Shown piece by piece: positions 1-7,155 of a stretch of 64,000 bases of DNA. Made by a program: the position numbers and the translations under genes. The DNA is from an uncultured Oscillospiraceae bacterium. GTDB taxonomy: Bacteria > Bacillota > Clostridia > Oscillospirales > Oscillospiraceae. Numbering within the stretch: the first letter of the stretch is position 1; each line of letters begins with the position of its first letter. The notes below the pieces were generated by a model that ran no database searches, had not been told where the DNA came from, and was given only the letters and a program-made list of their open reading frames with translations. Location: contig CAAFLF010000007.1 in the NCBI GenBank assembly GCA_900763685.1, positions 1 to 64,000 on the forward strand. The letters run 5' to 3'.

Positions 1-3
1 AAA

Positions 4-100
4 GAATACGTGGCGGCCGGGCTGACTTGGCGGGTGGCCCCGCTTTAGTCCCCGTAGCTTTGCGTCCCGGGGTTTTCCCCGGTTTTCCGTTTCAGTATTC
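4..100 (-). ncRNA. cyclic-di-GMP-I (GEMM) riboswitch aptamer
   Basis: On the minus strand this stretch carries the class I cyclic-di-GMP aptamer hallmarks in order: AAACC, a GAAA-capped hairpin, GGGACGCAAAGC, a CUAAA tetraloop-receptor segment and a final AGUCAGCCCGG strand. The ends GAATAC and GTATTC pair to close P1. It starts 26 nt after the stop of the preceding gene, with no obvious promoter of its own, so it probably sits inside a transcript. The controlled gene lies beyond the left edge. Family knowledge: such switches often control adhesion, motility and pilus genes, fitting the adjacent pilus cluster. Confidence 0.85.
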
Positions 101-126
101 GCTGTGAGCGGCCTCCGCCGCTTGGG

Positions 127-567
127 TCACGTGATCGCTTCCCCGGTCTCGGCCGGGGCGGGGTCGCCAGCGCTCTCCCGCAGGGCGGCATCCAGAAGGA
201 ACAGCAGCTCCAGAACGCTCCGGAACGGCTCTTCCCGGCTGTCCCACGCGAGGGAACCCTGCCAGCTGGCGTTCCTGCGGAACAATATCCGCAGGGAGAA
301 GGTCTCCACCGCCCCTTCCCGCATCCCCCGGCTGGGCGCCGCGGTGGTGAGGGAGCGGGGCATGCCCCGGTTTTTCGTGAAGGACTGGGGAAAATTGAGC
401 TGGTCCAGCAGGGCCTCCATCCGGATGAGAAGCTGTGTCACCCCGTGAAAGGGGAGGGCCTCCTCCAGATAGGGATTGCAGATCCAGCCCGTGGGGACCT
501 GGTCCTCATAGCTGTCCACCGCGATCCGGGTCACATGGTACACCTGCTCCGTTGACGCGCGCTCCAT
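127..567 (-). CDS. conserved hypothetical protein, 146 aa
   Basis: Soluble-looking protein of 146 residues with no signal peptide or membrane segment. I recognise the central pattern (SLRILFRRNASWQGSLAW, then FRSVLELLFLLDAAL) as a small conserved family seen in Clostridia, but no function is known to me. The ATG is preceded by a good site (GAGGAGG, 6 nt upstream). It has its own promoter with a palindrome at 641-664, is transcribed in the same direction as the pilus cluster to its right and leads into the cyclic-di-GMP riboswitch. A link to pili or cyclic-di-GMP signalling is only inferred from position. Confidence 0.7.
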   Translation of the reverse strand: MERASTEQVYHVTRIAVDSYEDQVPTGWICNPYLEEALPFHGVTQLLIRMEALLDQLNFPQSFTKNRGMPRSLTTAAPSRGMREGAVETFSLRILFRRNASWQGSLAWDSREEPFRSVLELLFLLDAALRESAGDPAPAETGEAIT

Positions 568-640
568 TTTCCACCTCCTCCGATACCGTTTCCACCCTTC
601 CAGACCCGCCGCCGTCCCTGGACAGCGGAGCGCCTGGTTT

Positions 641-664
641 GAGTGTGGTCATTATACCACACTC
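641..664 (-). promoter_or_regulatory. extended -10 promoter embedded in a palindrome
   Basis: Perfect 9-bp inverted repeat GAGTGTGGT/ACCACACTC with a 6-nt loop. On the minus strand the loop region reads TGGTATAAT, an extended -10 element, so a protein bound to the palindrome would cover the promoter of the 146-residue gene. No good -35 is visible. A second, weaker inverted repeat (GTTTGG/CCAAAC) lies at 695-719. Operator function is inferred. Confidence 0.5.
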
Positions 665-772
665 AGGGTACAAAAGTGGATACAAAACCTTCTCGTTTGG
701 CAAAAAATCTTTACCAAACTTTTCCCCGTTCTTTTGTCACTTCCGACGAAGCGCCGGTTCCATCGCCTCCTT

Positions 773-1834
773 TCATGCCGCGGTGATCCGCCGCCGCAGC
801 GCCGCCGGGTCCCCGGCGTACTGGGCGGCCGTCTCCGCTGTGATGCCGCCGTCCCGGTAGAGACGGTGCAGATATTGATCCATGCCGATCATTCCCTCCG
901 CCGAGGAGGTCTGGATGACATGGTCGATCTGATAATTCTTGCGCTCCCGGATCATGTTCCGGACGGCCTGGTTCACCCGCAGGATCTCAAAGGCCGGGAC
1001 CATCCCGCCCCCCGTCCCGGGGAGCAGTTGCTGGCAGACCACGCACTTCAAAACCGCCGCCAGCTGCTCCCGGGCCTGGCTCTGCTGGACCGGCGGGAAG
1101 GCGTCGATGACCCGGTCGATGGCGCTGACGGCCCCCTGGGTGTGGAGGGTCGTGATGACGAGATGCCCCGTCTCCGCCGCCGTCAGGGCGGTCTTCACGG
1201 TCTCGTAGTCCCGCATCTCGCCGAGGAGAATGACATCCGGCGCCTGGCGCAGACAGGCCCGCAGGGCCGAGAGGCAGTCCGCCGTGTCGATGGCGATCTC
1301 CCGCTGGCTGATGAGGCTCTTATCGTCCCGGTGGAGGTACTCGATGGGGTCCTCCAGCGTCACGATGTGGGCCGAGCGGCTGTGGTTGATCCGGTCGATG
1401 AGGCAGGCCTGGGTGGTGGATTTGCCGCTGCCGGCGGTGCCGGTGACCAGCACCATCCCGCTCCGGAGCTCCGCCAGGTCCATGACCCCCTCCGGGATGC
1501 CCAGCTTTTGCCAATCCGGTACCCGGAAGGCCACCACCCGCACCACGGCGGCCAGGGACCCCCGCTGGCGGTAGGCGTTCACCCGGAACCGGGCCAGATC
1601 CGCCCGGGCGAAGGCGAAGTCGTCGTCCCCCGTCTCCCGGTAGTGGTCCATGGACCGGCCCGCCAGGGCGTAGAGCTCGGTGATGAGGGCTTCCGTGTCG
1701 GCGGGCGCGGCCTTCTCCGGCTCCATGGGGCGGATGCGGCCCTCCAGCTTGTAGCTGATGGGTCCCCCCGCCACCAAAAAGAGGTCGGAGGCTCCGTCAT
1801 CCACCGCCCGACGAAGATATTCCAGCAAGCGCAT
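773..1834 (-). CDS. pilT: type IV pilus retraction ATPase PilT
   Basis: Hexameric AAA-type ATPase that drives pilus retraction or pilus-like secretion at the inner face of the membrane. Visible motifs: Walker A GTAGSGKST at residues 132-140, Asp-box around 160-163, Walker B-like VILLGEMRD at 201-209, and the His-box TGHLVITTLH at 222-231. At 353 residues it has the normal PilT length. ATG start with AAGGAGG site 7 nt upstream. It is the last gene of a compact minus-strand cluster with pilC and four small membrane proteins. No pilB extension ATPase or major prepilin is in the window, so the system must be completed elsewhere. Confidence 0.93.
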   Translation of the reverse strand: MRLLEYLRRAVDDGASDLFLVAGGPISYKLEGRIRPMEPEKAAPADTEALITELYALAGRSMDHYRETGDDDFAFARADLARFRVNAYRQRGSLAAVVRVVAFRVPDWQKLGIPEGVMDLAELRSGMVLVTGTAGSGKSTTQACLIDRINHSRSAHIVTLEDPIEYLHRDDKSLISQREIAIDTADCLSALRACLRQAPDVILLGEMRDYETVKTALTAAETGHLVITTLHTQGAVSAIDRVIDAFPPVQQSQAREQLAAVLKCVVCQQLLPGTGGGMVPAFEILRVNQAVRNMIRERKNYQIDHVIQTSSAEGMIGMDQYLHRLYRDGGITAETAAQYAGDPAALRRRITAA

Positions 1835-1835
1835 C

Positions 1836-2237
1836 TTAAGAACCTCCTTCCCCGTCCCAGAGGGTCAGGCGGTCGTCCGCCTGCCAGTCTCCCGTTGGCG
1901 CTTCCCGCCAGAAGAGGACGGTATATGTCTCCCCCGCCCGCCGGACGCTGACCCGCAGCTCCCGGTCCGGGGCGATGGGGACGGTATAGTAATAGGTATC
2001 GTCTTCCCGCCGGACATCCTCCGGCGTTTCCCCGGCCCGGAGCCGGGCCAGGATGGCTTCCGCCTCCGCGTCCGCCTCCCGCCGGGCCAGCAGGGTCTCG
2101 GCGGAGGCCCGGCTCAGCCGGTCCTCGGCGCTGGCGGAGCTGAGGCAGAGGGCCGCGAAGGCCACGAGGCACAGCACAGAAAAGCTCACCAGCAGCATCC
2201 CCGCCCCCACCGGGGCGGCGCTCTCCCGCCGGCTCAT
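1836..2237 (-). CDS. small pilus-cluster membrane protein, 133 aa
   Basis: Begins MSRRES, followed by one hydrophobic segment at about residues 12-33, then an Ala/Arg/Glu-rich helical stretch and a C-terminal beta-rich part. This layout (short charged N-terminus, single membrane helix, extracytoplasmic domain) resembles minor pseudopilins or ComGG/PilX-type assembly proteins, but I cannot assign a named family. The start overlaps the stop of the upstream gene by 4 nt (ATGA) and its stop is 1 nt before the pilT start, so translation is coupled in a single operon. A longer in-frame extension upstream is rejected because it overlaps the neighbouring gene completely. Confidence 0.7.
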   Translation of the reverse strand: MSRRESAAPVGAGMLLVSFSVLCLVAFAALCLSSASAEDRLSRASAETLLARREADAEAEAILARLRAGETPEDVRREDDTYYYTVPIAPDRELRVSVRRAGETYTVLFWREAPTGDWQADDRLTLWDGEGGS

Positions 2238-2644
2238 GGCGCTTCCCTCTGCCAGGCCAGGGGGAATTCCCCCACAAGGCCGTCCTTCCGGGACTCCGCC
2301 CGGACCTGGGCCCGGCCCAGCAGGCCTTCCTCCGGCAGCGGGGTGATCTCCACCCAGCCGTCGGCGGTCTCCTCCGTGGGATGGCCCTGGGCGTCCAGGC
2401 CCAGGCGCCAGACGGCGCCGTCCCAGTTCCCGCCCAGGCGCTCTGCCGCCGCTTGGAGGTCCCCCTCCGCCCATTGGCAGACGGCGGCCATGCTCTCCGC
2501 CTGGCGCAGCAGGGCGTCCCGCAGGGCGCTCCGCCGGGAGATCCCATCCGCCAGGGCGAAGGCCCGCAGGCAGATGGCCGCCGCCAGGGCGAAGACCAGC
2601 GTCATGACCAGCTCCTCCATCAGCGGCAGCGTCCGCCGTCTCAT
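2234..2644 (-). CDS. pseudopilin-like minor pilus protein, 136 aa
   Basis: N-terminus MRRRTLPLMEEL followed by a hydrophobic helix to about residue 32. The pattern of basic residues, Glu near the start of the helix and an Ala/Leu-rich segment resembles class III pilin signal regions (PulG/GspH group), with the helix preceded by E-E-L. The remainder is a small soluble domain. It overlaps both neighbours by 4 nt, typical of a tightly coupled operon. It is likely a minor pseudopilin of the type IV pilus or competence-like machine; the exact role is inferred. Confidence 0.68.
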   Translation of the reverse strand: MRRRTLPLMEELVMTLVFALAAAICLRAFALADGISRRSALRDALLRQAESMAAVCQWAEGDLQAAAERLGGNWDGAVWRLGLDAQGHPTEETADGWVEITPLPEEGLLGRAQVRAESRKDGLVGEFPLAWQREAP

Positions 2645-3129
2645 GCCGACGCCTCCCCGTCATGGAGCAGCAGCCGCAGCTCCGTCTCCCGGCCGTTTTC
2701 CGTCAGAAGCGCCGTCAAAAGCGCCCCGTCCCGGCTGAGGCGCAGGGCCTCCGCCGGCAGCAGGACCTCCCCGTCCTCCGGGCGGCAGTCGCTGTCCGCC
2801 GGGGTGAAGAGCTCCCGGAGCTGGCCGTCCCAGCAGTAGACCCGGGTCAGGTACTCCTCCCCCTCCAGGGTCTCCCGAAGGAAGAGGGTGTCCCCCTCCC
2901 GGCTCTCGGTCCCGTCAAACGCCCCCAGCCACACGCCGCCGGCGCTGTCCGCCTGCCGCAGCCGGGTCTCCAGGAACTCCATGGCCGTCCGCCGCTGGAA
3001 GCTCTCCTGCCCCCGCTCCGCCAACCCCTGATAGACCCGGACGCCTCCCAGCAGCACCGCCAGCAGGCACATGGCCAGCAGCGTGAAGCTCAGTAGCGCA
3101 CCCAGCACATCGGCGTTCCGTCTTCTCAT
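2641..3129 (-). CDS. DUF4860-like pilus-cluster protein, 162 aa
   Basis: One N-terminal transmembrane helix (about residues 7-30) followed by an extracytoplasmic domain with the pattern TRLRQADSAGGV, then EYLTRVYCWDGQLRELF. This resembles the DUF4860 group that accompanies type II secretion/type IV pilus genes in Clostridia. Overlaps the genes on each side by 4 nt. No catalytic motif is visible. Probably a structural minor pilin or assembly factor. Confidence 0.68.
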   Translation of the reverse strand: MRRRNADVLGALLSFTLLAMCLLAVLLGGVRVYQGLAERGQESFQRRTAMEFLETRLRQADSAGGVWLGAFDGTESREGDTLFLRETLEGEEYLTRVYCWDGQLRELFTPADSDCRPEDGEVLLPAEALRLSRDGALLTALLTENGRETELRLLLHDGEASA

Positions 3130-3446
3130 CCCAAGTCGCCTCTTTCCAGCACCGTGATCTCCGGCATCAGATTCTCCGCGAAGATCTGATAGTCCACGGC
3201 GTATCTCGTCTCGTCCAGCAGTACGCCGCTCCGCCGCAGCAGCTCCTCCAGCGTGGGGGGATAGACCCCGTCCCGGGCGTAGCAGCTCACCGCCCCCCGG
3301 CGGAGGGCCTCCTCCAGCTGGGCGAGGCGCTGGGCATCCCCGGCGCTCTCGGTGTTGCCGATGCCCGCCAGGGCCCCGATGCCCAGCGCCGCCGCCAGCA
3401 GCAGCGGTAAAAGTCCCCCAACGGGACCTCTCCCTTTCCTACGCAT
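3126..3446 (-). CDS. small pilus-cluster membrane protein, 106 aa
   Basis: Starts MRRKGRG with a hydrophobic helix at about residues 9-28, followed by a conserved-looking segment (CYARDGVYPPTLEELL, later YQIFAENLMPEITV). Pseudopilin-like arrangement with a single N-terminal helix. The Y-P-P-T-L-E-E-L phrase is similar to the helix after the alpha-1 spine in some type II pseudopilins (YP..L..L). Stop overlaps the next gene start, and 10 nt separate it from pilC upstream. Role in the pilus operon is inferred from position. Confidence 0.68.
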   Translation of the reverse strand: MRRKGRGPVGGLLPLLLAAALGIGALAGIGNTESAGDAQRLAQLEEALRRGAVSCYARDGVYPPTLEELLRRSGVLLDETRYAVDYQIFAENLMPEITVLERGDLG

Positions 3447-3456
3447 GGTTCTCTCC

Positions 3457-4491
3457 TCAGCCCAGGGCGGACATCACCCGCAGCAGCGGCAGCATCACCG
3501 CCAGCAGGATGATCCCCACCATGACCGAGGCCACCAGCACCAGGGCTGGCTCCACCCGCTCCGCCTTCTCCCGGAGGGCGTTCTCCCCCTCCTCCGTCAG
3601 GCGGCGGGCGATCTCCCGGATCACCGTGTCGCCGCTGCCGCTCCGGATGCCCAGCGCCAGCATCGCGCAGGCCGCCGCTGGCAGCGCCTCCCCCTGCCGC
3701 AGGGCCTCGGCGAAGCCCAGGCCCTCCGACAGCAGCTTCTCCGCCCGATGGCAGCGTTCCCCCGCCGCCGGGGCGCACTGGGGCGCCGCCAGGGCCAGAG
3801 CCTCCTCGCCGGAAAGCCCGGACCGGAGCCCCAGGGACAGGCTCTGGGCGATGCGGGCGTCCTGCAGCTTCCGGCTGACGCCCCGGTCCCCCCAGCGCCC
3901 GCCGCTCCAGCGGCGCAGCGCCTCCTCCCGGAAGCGCTGGCTCCCGGCGAAGGCCAGTCCCAGCGCCGCCAGGACCGCGAGGATGGGTGCGAGCCACGGC
4001 AGCGCCGCCGCCAGCCACTCGCCCAGGCGCAAAAGCCCCCCGGCGAGGCCCGTCATGCCCCCGCCCAGGGAGGCATAGACCTCCTCAAAGACCGGCAGCA
4101 CCCGGATCAGCAGCACCCCGATCACCAGCAGCATCAGAAGGAAGAGGATGCTGGGGTAGAGCAGGGCCGAGCGGAGCTGCCGCGCCAGCCGCAGCCGGGA
4201 TTCCCCGCTCTCCGCCATGGCGGAGAGGGTCTCCTCCAGCCGTCCGGTGCGCTCGCCGCAGCGGACCTGGGCGCAGACCTCCGGAGGGAAGGCGCCGCTC
4301 CGCTCCATGCACTCCGAGAGGGGCAGCCCCTCCTCGGCGTCCCGGCGGAGGGCCGTCAGCAGTTCCCCGTCCGGGCCCTCCCGGTCCTCCGCCAGCATGG
4401 CGAGGCCGCCCGCGATGTCCAGCCCCGCGTGGAGCAGCATCGCCAGCTCCCCGCTGAGCTCCGTCAGCGCCTCGTCCCTCAGATACTTCAT
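3457..4491 (-). CDS. pilC: type II secretion/type IV pilus inner-membrane platform protein PilC/GspF
   Basis: Polytopic platform protein that couples the cytoplasmic ATPases to pilin assembly. It has the duplicated GspF domain: first cytoplasmic helical bundle at residues 1-105 with AMLLHAGLDI, membrane helices at about 110-135 and 165-183, second bundle with SLGLRSGLSGEEAL, and a last helix at about 318-340. 344 residues, slightly short for PilC (about 400). It lies 37 nt downstream of the transglutaminase gene on the same strand and 10 nt upstream of the small pilin-like genes. Confidence 0.88.
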   Translation of the reverse strand: MKYLRDEALTELSGELAMLLHAGLDIAGGLAMLAEDREGPDGELLTALRRDAEEGLPLSECMERSGAFPPEVCAQVRCGERTGRLEETLSAMAESGESRLRLARQLRSALLYPSILFLLMLLVIGVLLIRVLPVFEEVYASLGGGMTGLAGGLLRLGEWLAAALPWLAPILAVLAALGLAFAGSQRFREEALRRWSGGRWGDRGVSRKLQDARIAQSLSLGLRSGLSGEEALALAAPQCAPAAGERCHRAEKLLSEGLGFAEALRQGEALPAAACAMLALGIRSGSGDTVIREIARRLTEEGENALREKAERVEPALVLVASVMVGIILLAVMLPLLRVMSALG

Positions 4492-4528
4492 GGTCTCCCC
4501 GCCGCCGGTGAGGCGGCGCTCCTTCCTT

Positions 4529-5524
4529 TTAGTAAAGGTATTTCACCGAATAGTTCTTCCCGTCGCCGATGTACTTCATGATGGACGCCGACTGCCCGCC
4601 GGTGGAGGCGAAGGTGGGGTCCATCCGCTGCCAGCTCTGGCCGTCGAAATAGATGGTACTCTCCAGCCAGCCGGTCTCCTCCGTCCAGACGCTGATCCAG
4701 GCGTGGTAGGCGCTGCCGGCGTAGCCCACCACCAGCTTGCAGGGGATGCCCTGGGACCGGAGCATCCCGGTCATCAGGGCGGCGTAGTCAAAGCAGATGC
4801 CCTTTTTCTTCTCCAGCACCTTGTCCAGCGCCGGCAGATACCCGCTCTTCACGTTCTGGGCCTTGATGTAGTCATAGCTCAGGTTCTTCACCACGAACTG
4901 ATAGATGGCGTCCACCTGCTCCAGCGCCGTCTTCTTCCCCTTCACCAGCTCCGCCGCCTTGGCCACGGTCTTCTCCGCGCCGCTGTAGTCCACGTACTGG
5001 TTGGGCCGGAGATAGGGGGCGAACTCGTCCGCCAGCGTCACCTGGAACCCGGCGGAGAGCTGCTGGGAGTACTTGGTCCCGCTGATGTTGCGGTACACCA
5101 CCACCTGGTACCAGCCGTTCCCGTCCGAGAGGGGGAAGGTGGTCCACCCCTCGCTCCCCGGCGTCAGGTTATAGGTATAGGTGGTGGAGGGCCCCTTCAC
5201 CTGGACCTTGATCCGCTTGTCGCTCTGGGCCGGGTAGCGGACCATGACGTAGCCGTCCTCCGGGTGGGAGTAGTCGATCTCCGCCTGGTCATTCTTCCGG
5301 ACCTGGGTTCCGGAGGCCTCCGGCAGCAGCAGGAGGTCCACCGCCGGGGCCTCCACCGCGCTCTCCGCCCCCGCCGTCGCCGCCGGGGCGGTCTTCGCCG
5401 CCGCCGCGGCCGCCAGGGGCGCTGCCTCCTCCGTCACCCGCACCGCCGCCGGGGCGGCGCAGGCCGTCAAACTCAGCGCTGTCGCCAGGGTCAGCGCCAT
5501 CCACTTTCCTCTGCTGCTTGTCAT
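4529..5524 (-). CDS. transglutaminase-like lipoprotein
   Basis: Exported lipoprotein: signal peptide with lipobox LTAC (Cys22), then a low-complexity Ala-rich linker to about residue 62. A beta-sandwich region follows, and a transglutaminase/protease-like core occupies about residues 185-310. The catalytic triad is complete: Cys244 (KGICFDYAAL), His274 (SAYHAWISV) and Asp302 (RMDPTFA). Family members act as peptidases or cross-linking enzymes at the cell surface; substrate unknown. Co-oriented with and 37 nt upstream of pilC, so it may head the pilus transcript. ATG start at the signal peptide. Confidence 0.85.
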   Translation of the reverse strand: MTSSRGKWMALTLATALSLTACAAPAAVRVTEEAAPLAAAAAAKTAPAATAGAESAVEAPAVDLLLLPEASGTQVRKNDQAEIDYSHPEDGYVMVRYPAQSDKRIKVQVKGPSTTYTYNLTPGSEGWTTFPLSDGNGWYQVVVYRNISGTKYSQQLSAGFQVTLADEFAPYLRPNQYVDYSGAEKTVAKAAELVKGKKTALEQVDAIYQFVVKNLSYDYIKAQNVKSGYLPALDKVLEKKKGICFDYAALMTGMLRSQGIPCKLVVGYAGSAYHAWISVWTEETGWLESTIYFDGQSWQRMDPTFASTGGQSASIMKYIGDGKNYSVKYLY

Positions 5525-5712
5525 ATCGAGTGTCCTTTCCGCGCTTTTCTGTACCTCGCCCCCTCAGGATGGGAGCTTGCGTTTGGGCGTGAAAACGCCC
5601 CCACTTTTCTGTTTCTGGCCGCAGTATACCACGCCTCTCCGGAAAATGGAAGTACTTTTTTAAAATTTTCTTCATTTTTCGAAAATTTCTGTACCCTTTT
5701 TCGTTTTGCCTC

Positions 5713-5741
5713 TTGCCTTTTCCAGAAAATCGTGGTACGCT
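5713..5741 (+). promoter_or_regulatory. probable promoter of the BTAD regulator gene
   Basis: TTGCCT at 5713-5718, 17-nt spacer, TACGCT at 5736-5741, followed by an 80-nt leader and AGGAGGG before a TTG start. Typical sigma-A geometry with a weak -10. A divergent -10-like TATACT on the minus strand near 5622-5627 probably serves the transglutaminase gene. Confidence 0.4.
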
Positions 5742-5822
5742 TTAATCTGTCATTTTATGGCCAATTTCCGTCGCCCGTGAAAACTGTACCCCGGGCGGCC
5801 GCCCCTTCAGGAGGGAACTGCC

Positions 5823-7022
5823 TTGTCCACTGTCCAAATTGAACTGCAAATGCTGGGCCCCATGACCCTCCGCTGCGAGGGGCAGGAGGTCCGGGATACC
5901 GATAACCGCGCCCGCAAGATCTGGCTGCTGCTGGCCTACATGGCCGCCCGCCGGGGCCAGGCCATCCCCCAGGAGGAGCTGGTGGCCCTGCTCTGGGAGC
6001 GGGAGGAGCGCAGCTCCAACCCCGCCAACGCCCTGAAGACCATGTTCCACCGCCTGCGGAACATGATGTGCCAGCTGGACGCCCTGCGGGACCGGAACAT
6101 TATCATCCGGAAGAACGGCACCTACAGCTGGAACCCCGACCTCCGATTCACCCTGGATACTGAGACCTTTGAGGCCCTCTGCCGGAAGGGTTTCGCCTGC
6201 CAGGATGACGCCCGGCAGCTGAAGATCCTGCGCCAGGCCCTGGCCCTCTACCGGGGGGACTTCCTGCCCAAGCTCAGCAGCGAGTCCTGGGTCAACGCGG
6301 TGAATACCTACTACCACGGCCTCTACCTGCAGCTGGTCACCCGCCTTGTGACGCTGTTGGAGGCCCAGGCCCTCTGGCCGGAGATCGAGGGCATCTGCCG
6401 CGCGGCCGTAGCCCTGGACCCCTATAACGAGGTCCTCTACCAGCACCTGCTCCGCGCCCTCCTCCAGCAGGAGAAGCAGCAGGACGCGGCGGACATCTAC
6501 CAGCGCATGAGCGACCTCCTCTTCGATACCTTCGGCGTCATGCCCACGGAGGAGAGCAAGTCCCTCTACCGGGAGGCCCTCTCCCACAGCAACGAGATGG
6601 CCACCAGCATCGACCTCATCCGGGACCAGCTCCGGGAGCCCATCGCCGCCACCGGCGCCATGGTCTGCCAGTACGACTTCTTCAAGATCATCTACCAGGC
6701 CGAGGCCCGTAGCGTCTCCCGGAATGGCTACGCCTCCCACCTGTGCCTCTTCTCCATCACGGGATCCGACGACCAGCCCCTTACCAAGCGGAGCCTGGAG
6801 GTCTGCATGGAGAACTTCCAGGACCTGGCCTGCGCCTCCCTGCGCAAGGGCGACGTCATGTCCCGCTGCAGCGTCTCCCAGTACATCGTCCTCCTCTCCC
6901 GGGCCAATTACGAGAACTCCCGCCGGGTCTGCGACCGGGTGGTCCGGGCCTTTAAGAAGAAGTATCCCCACTCCCCCGCCATCCTCCGCTGCGCCGTGCA
7001 GCCGCTGGAACCCATGGCGTAA
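5823..7022 (+). CDS. BTAD-domain (SARP-like) transcriptional regulator
   Basis: N-terminal OmpR-like winged-helix DNA-binding region (about residues 5-105, with RKIWLLLAYMAARRGQAI), then a bacterial transcriptional activation (BTAD) tetratricopeptide domain (about 110-255, ending DLLFDTFGVMPTEES). The C-terminal segment of about 125 residues resembles a degenerate GGDEF/cyclase-like fold without a GGDEF motif. This architecture is known from SARP-type regulators. Translation starts at TTG with AGGAGGG 7 nt upstream. A standalone gene between divergent and convergent neighbours; target genes unknown. Confidence 0.82.
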   Translation: MSTVQIELQMLGPMTLRCEGQEVRDTDNRARKIWLLLAYMAARRGQAIPQEELVALLWEREERSSNPANALKTMFHRLRNMMCQLDALRDRNIIIRKNGTYSWNPDLRFTLDTETFEALCRKGFACQDDARQLKILRQALALYRGDFLPKLSSESWVNAVNTYYHGLYLQLVTRLVTLLEAQALWPEIEGICRAAVALDPYNEVLYQHLLRALLQQEKQQDAADIYQRMSDLLFDTFGVMPTEESKSLYREALSHSNEMATSIDLIRDQLREPIAATGAMVCQYDFFKIIYQAEARSVSRNGYASHLCLFSITGSDDQPLTKRSLEVCMENFQDLACASLRKGDVMSRCSVSQYIVLLSRANYENSRRVCDRVVRAFKKKYPHSPAILRCAVQPLEPMA

Positions 7023-7031
7023 AAAGTATTT

Positions 7032-7069
7032 CGCCCGGGAAGTCTTACGGACTTCCCGGGCGAGTTTTT
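7032..7069 (+). terminator. rho-independent terminator after the BTAD gene
   Basis: Perfect 12-bp stem CGCCCGGGAAGT/ACTTCCCGGGCG with a 7-nt loop followed by AGTTTTT. An A-rich flank makes partial function on the other strand possible. Confidence 0.85.
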
Positions 7070-7091
7070 CACTCCGCAAGGCAGAGCAAGG

Positions 7092-7126
7092 AAAACGCCC
7101 CGGCGCGCGAAGCGCGCCGGGGCGTT
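7092..7126 (-). terminator. rho-independent terminator after lysW
   Basis: 15-bp perfect stem AACGCCCCGGCGCGC with a 3-nt loop. On the minus strand it is followed by TTTT, ending the transcript of the NhaC-family transporter. Confidence 0.8.
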
Positions 7127-7155
7127 CGTTGTTATGTTCCGTTCTTGCTCTTTGC

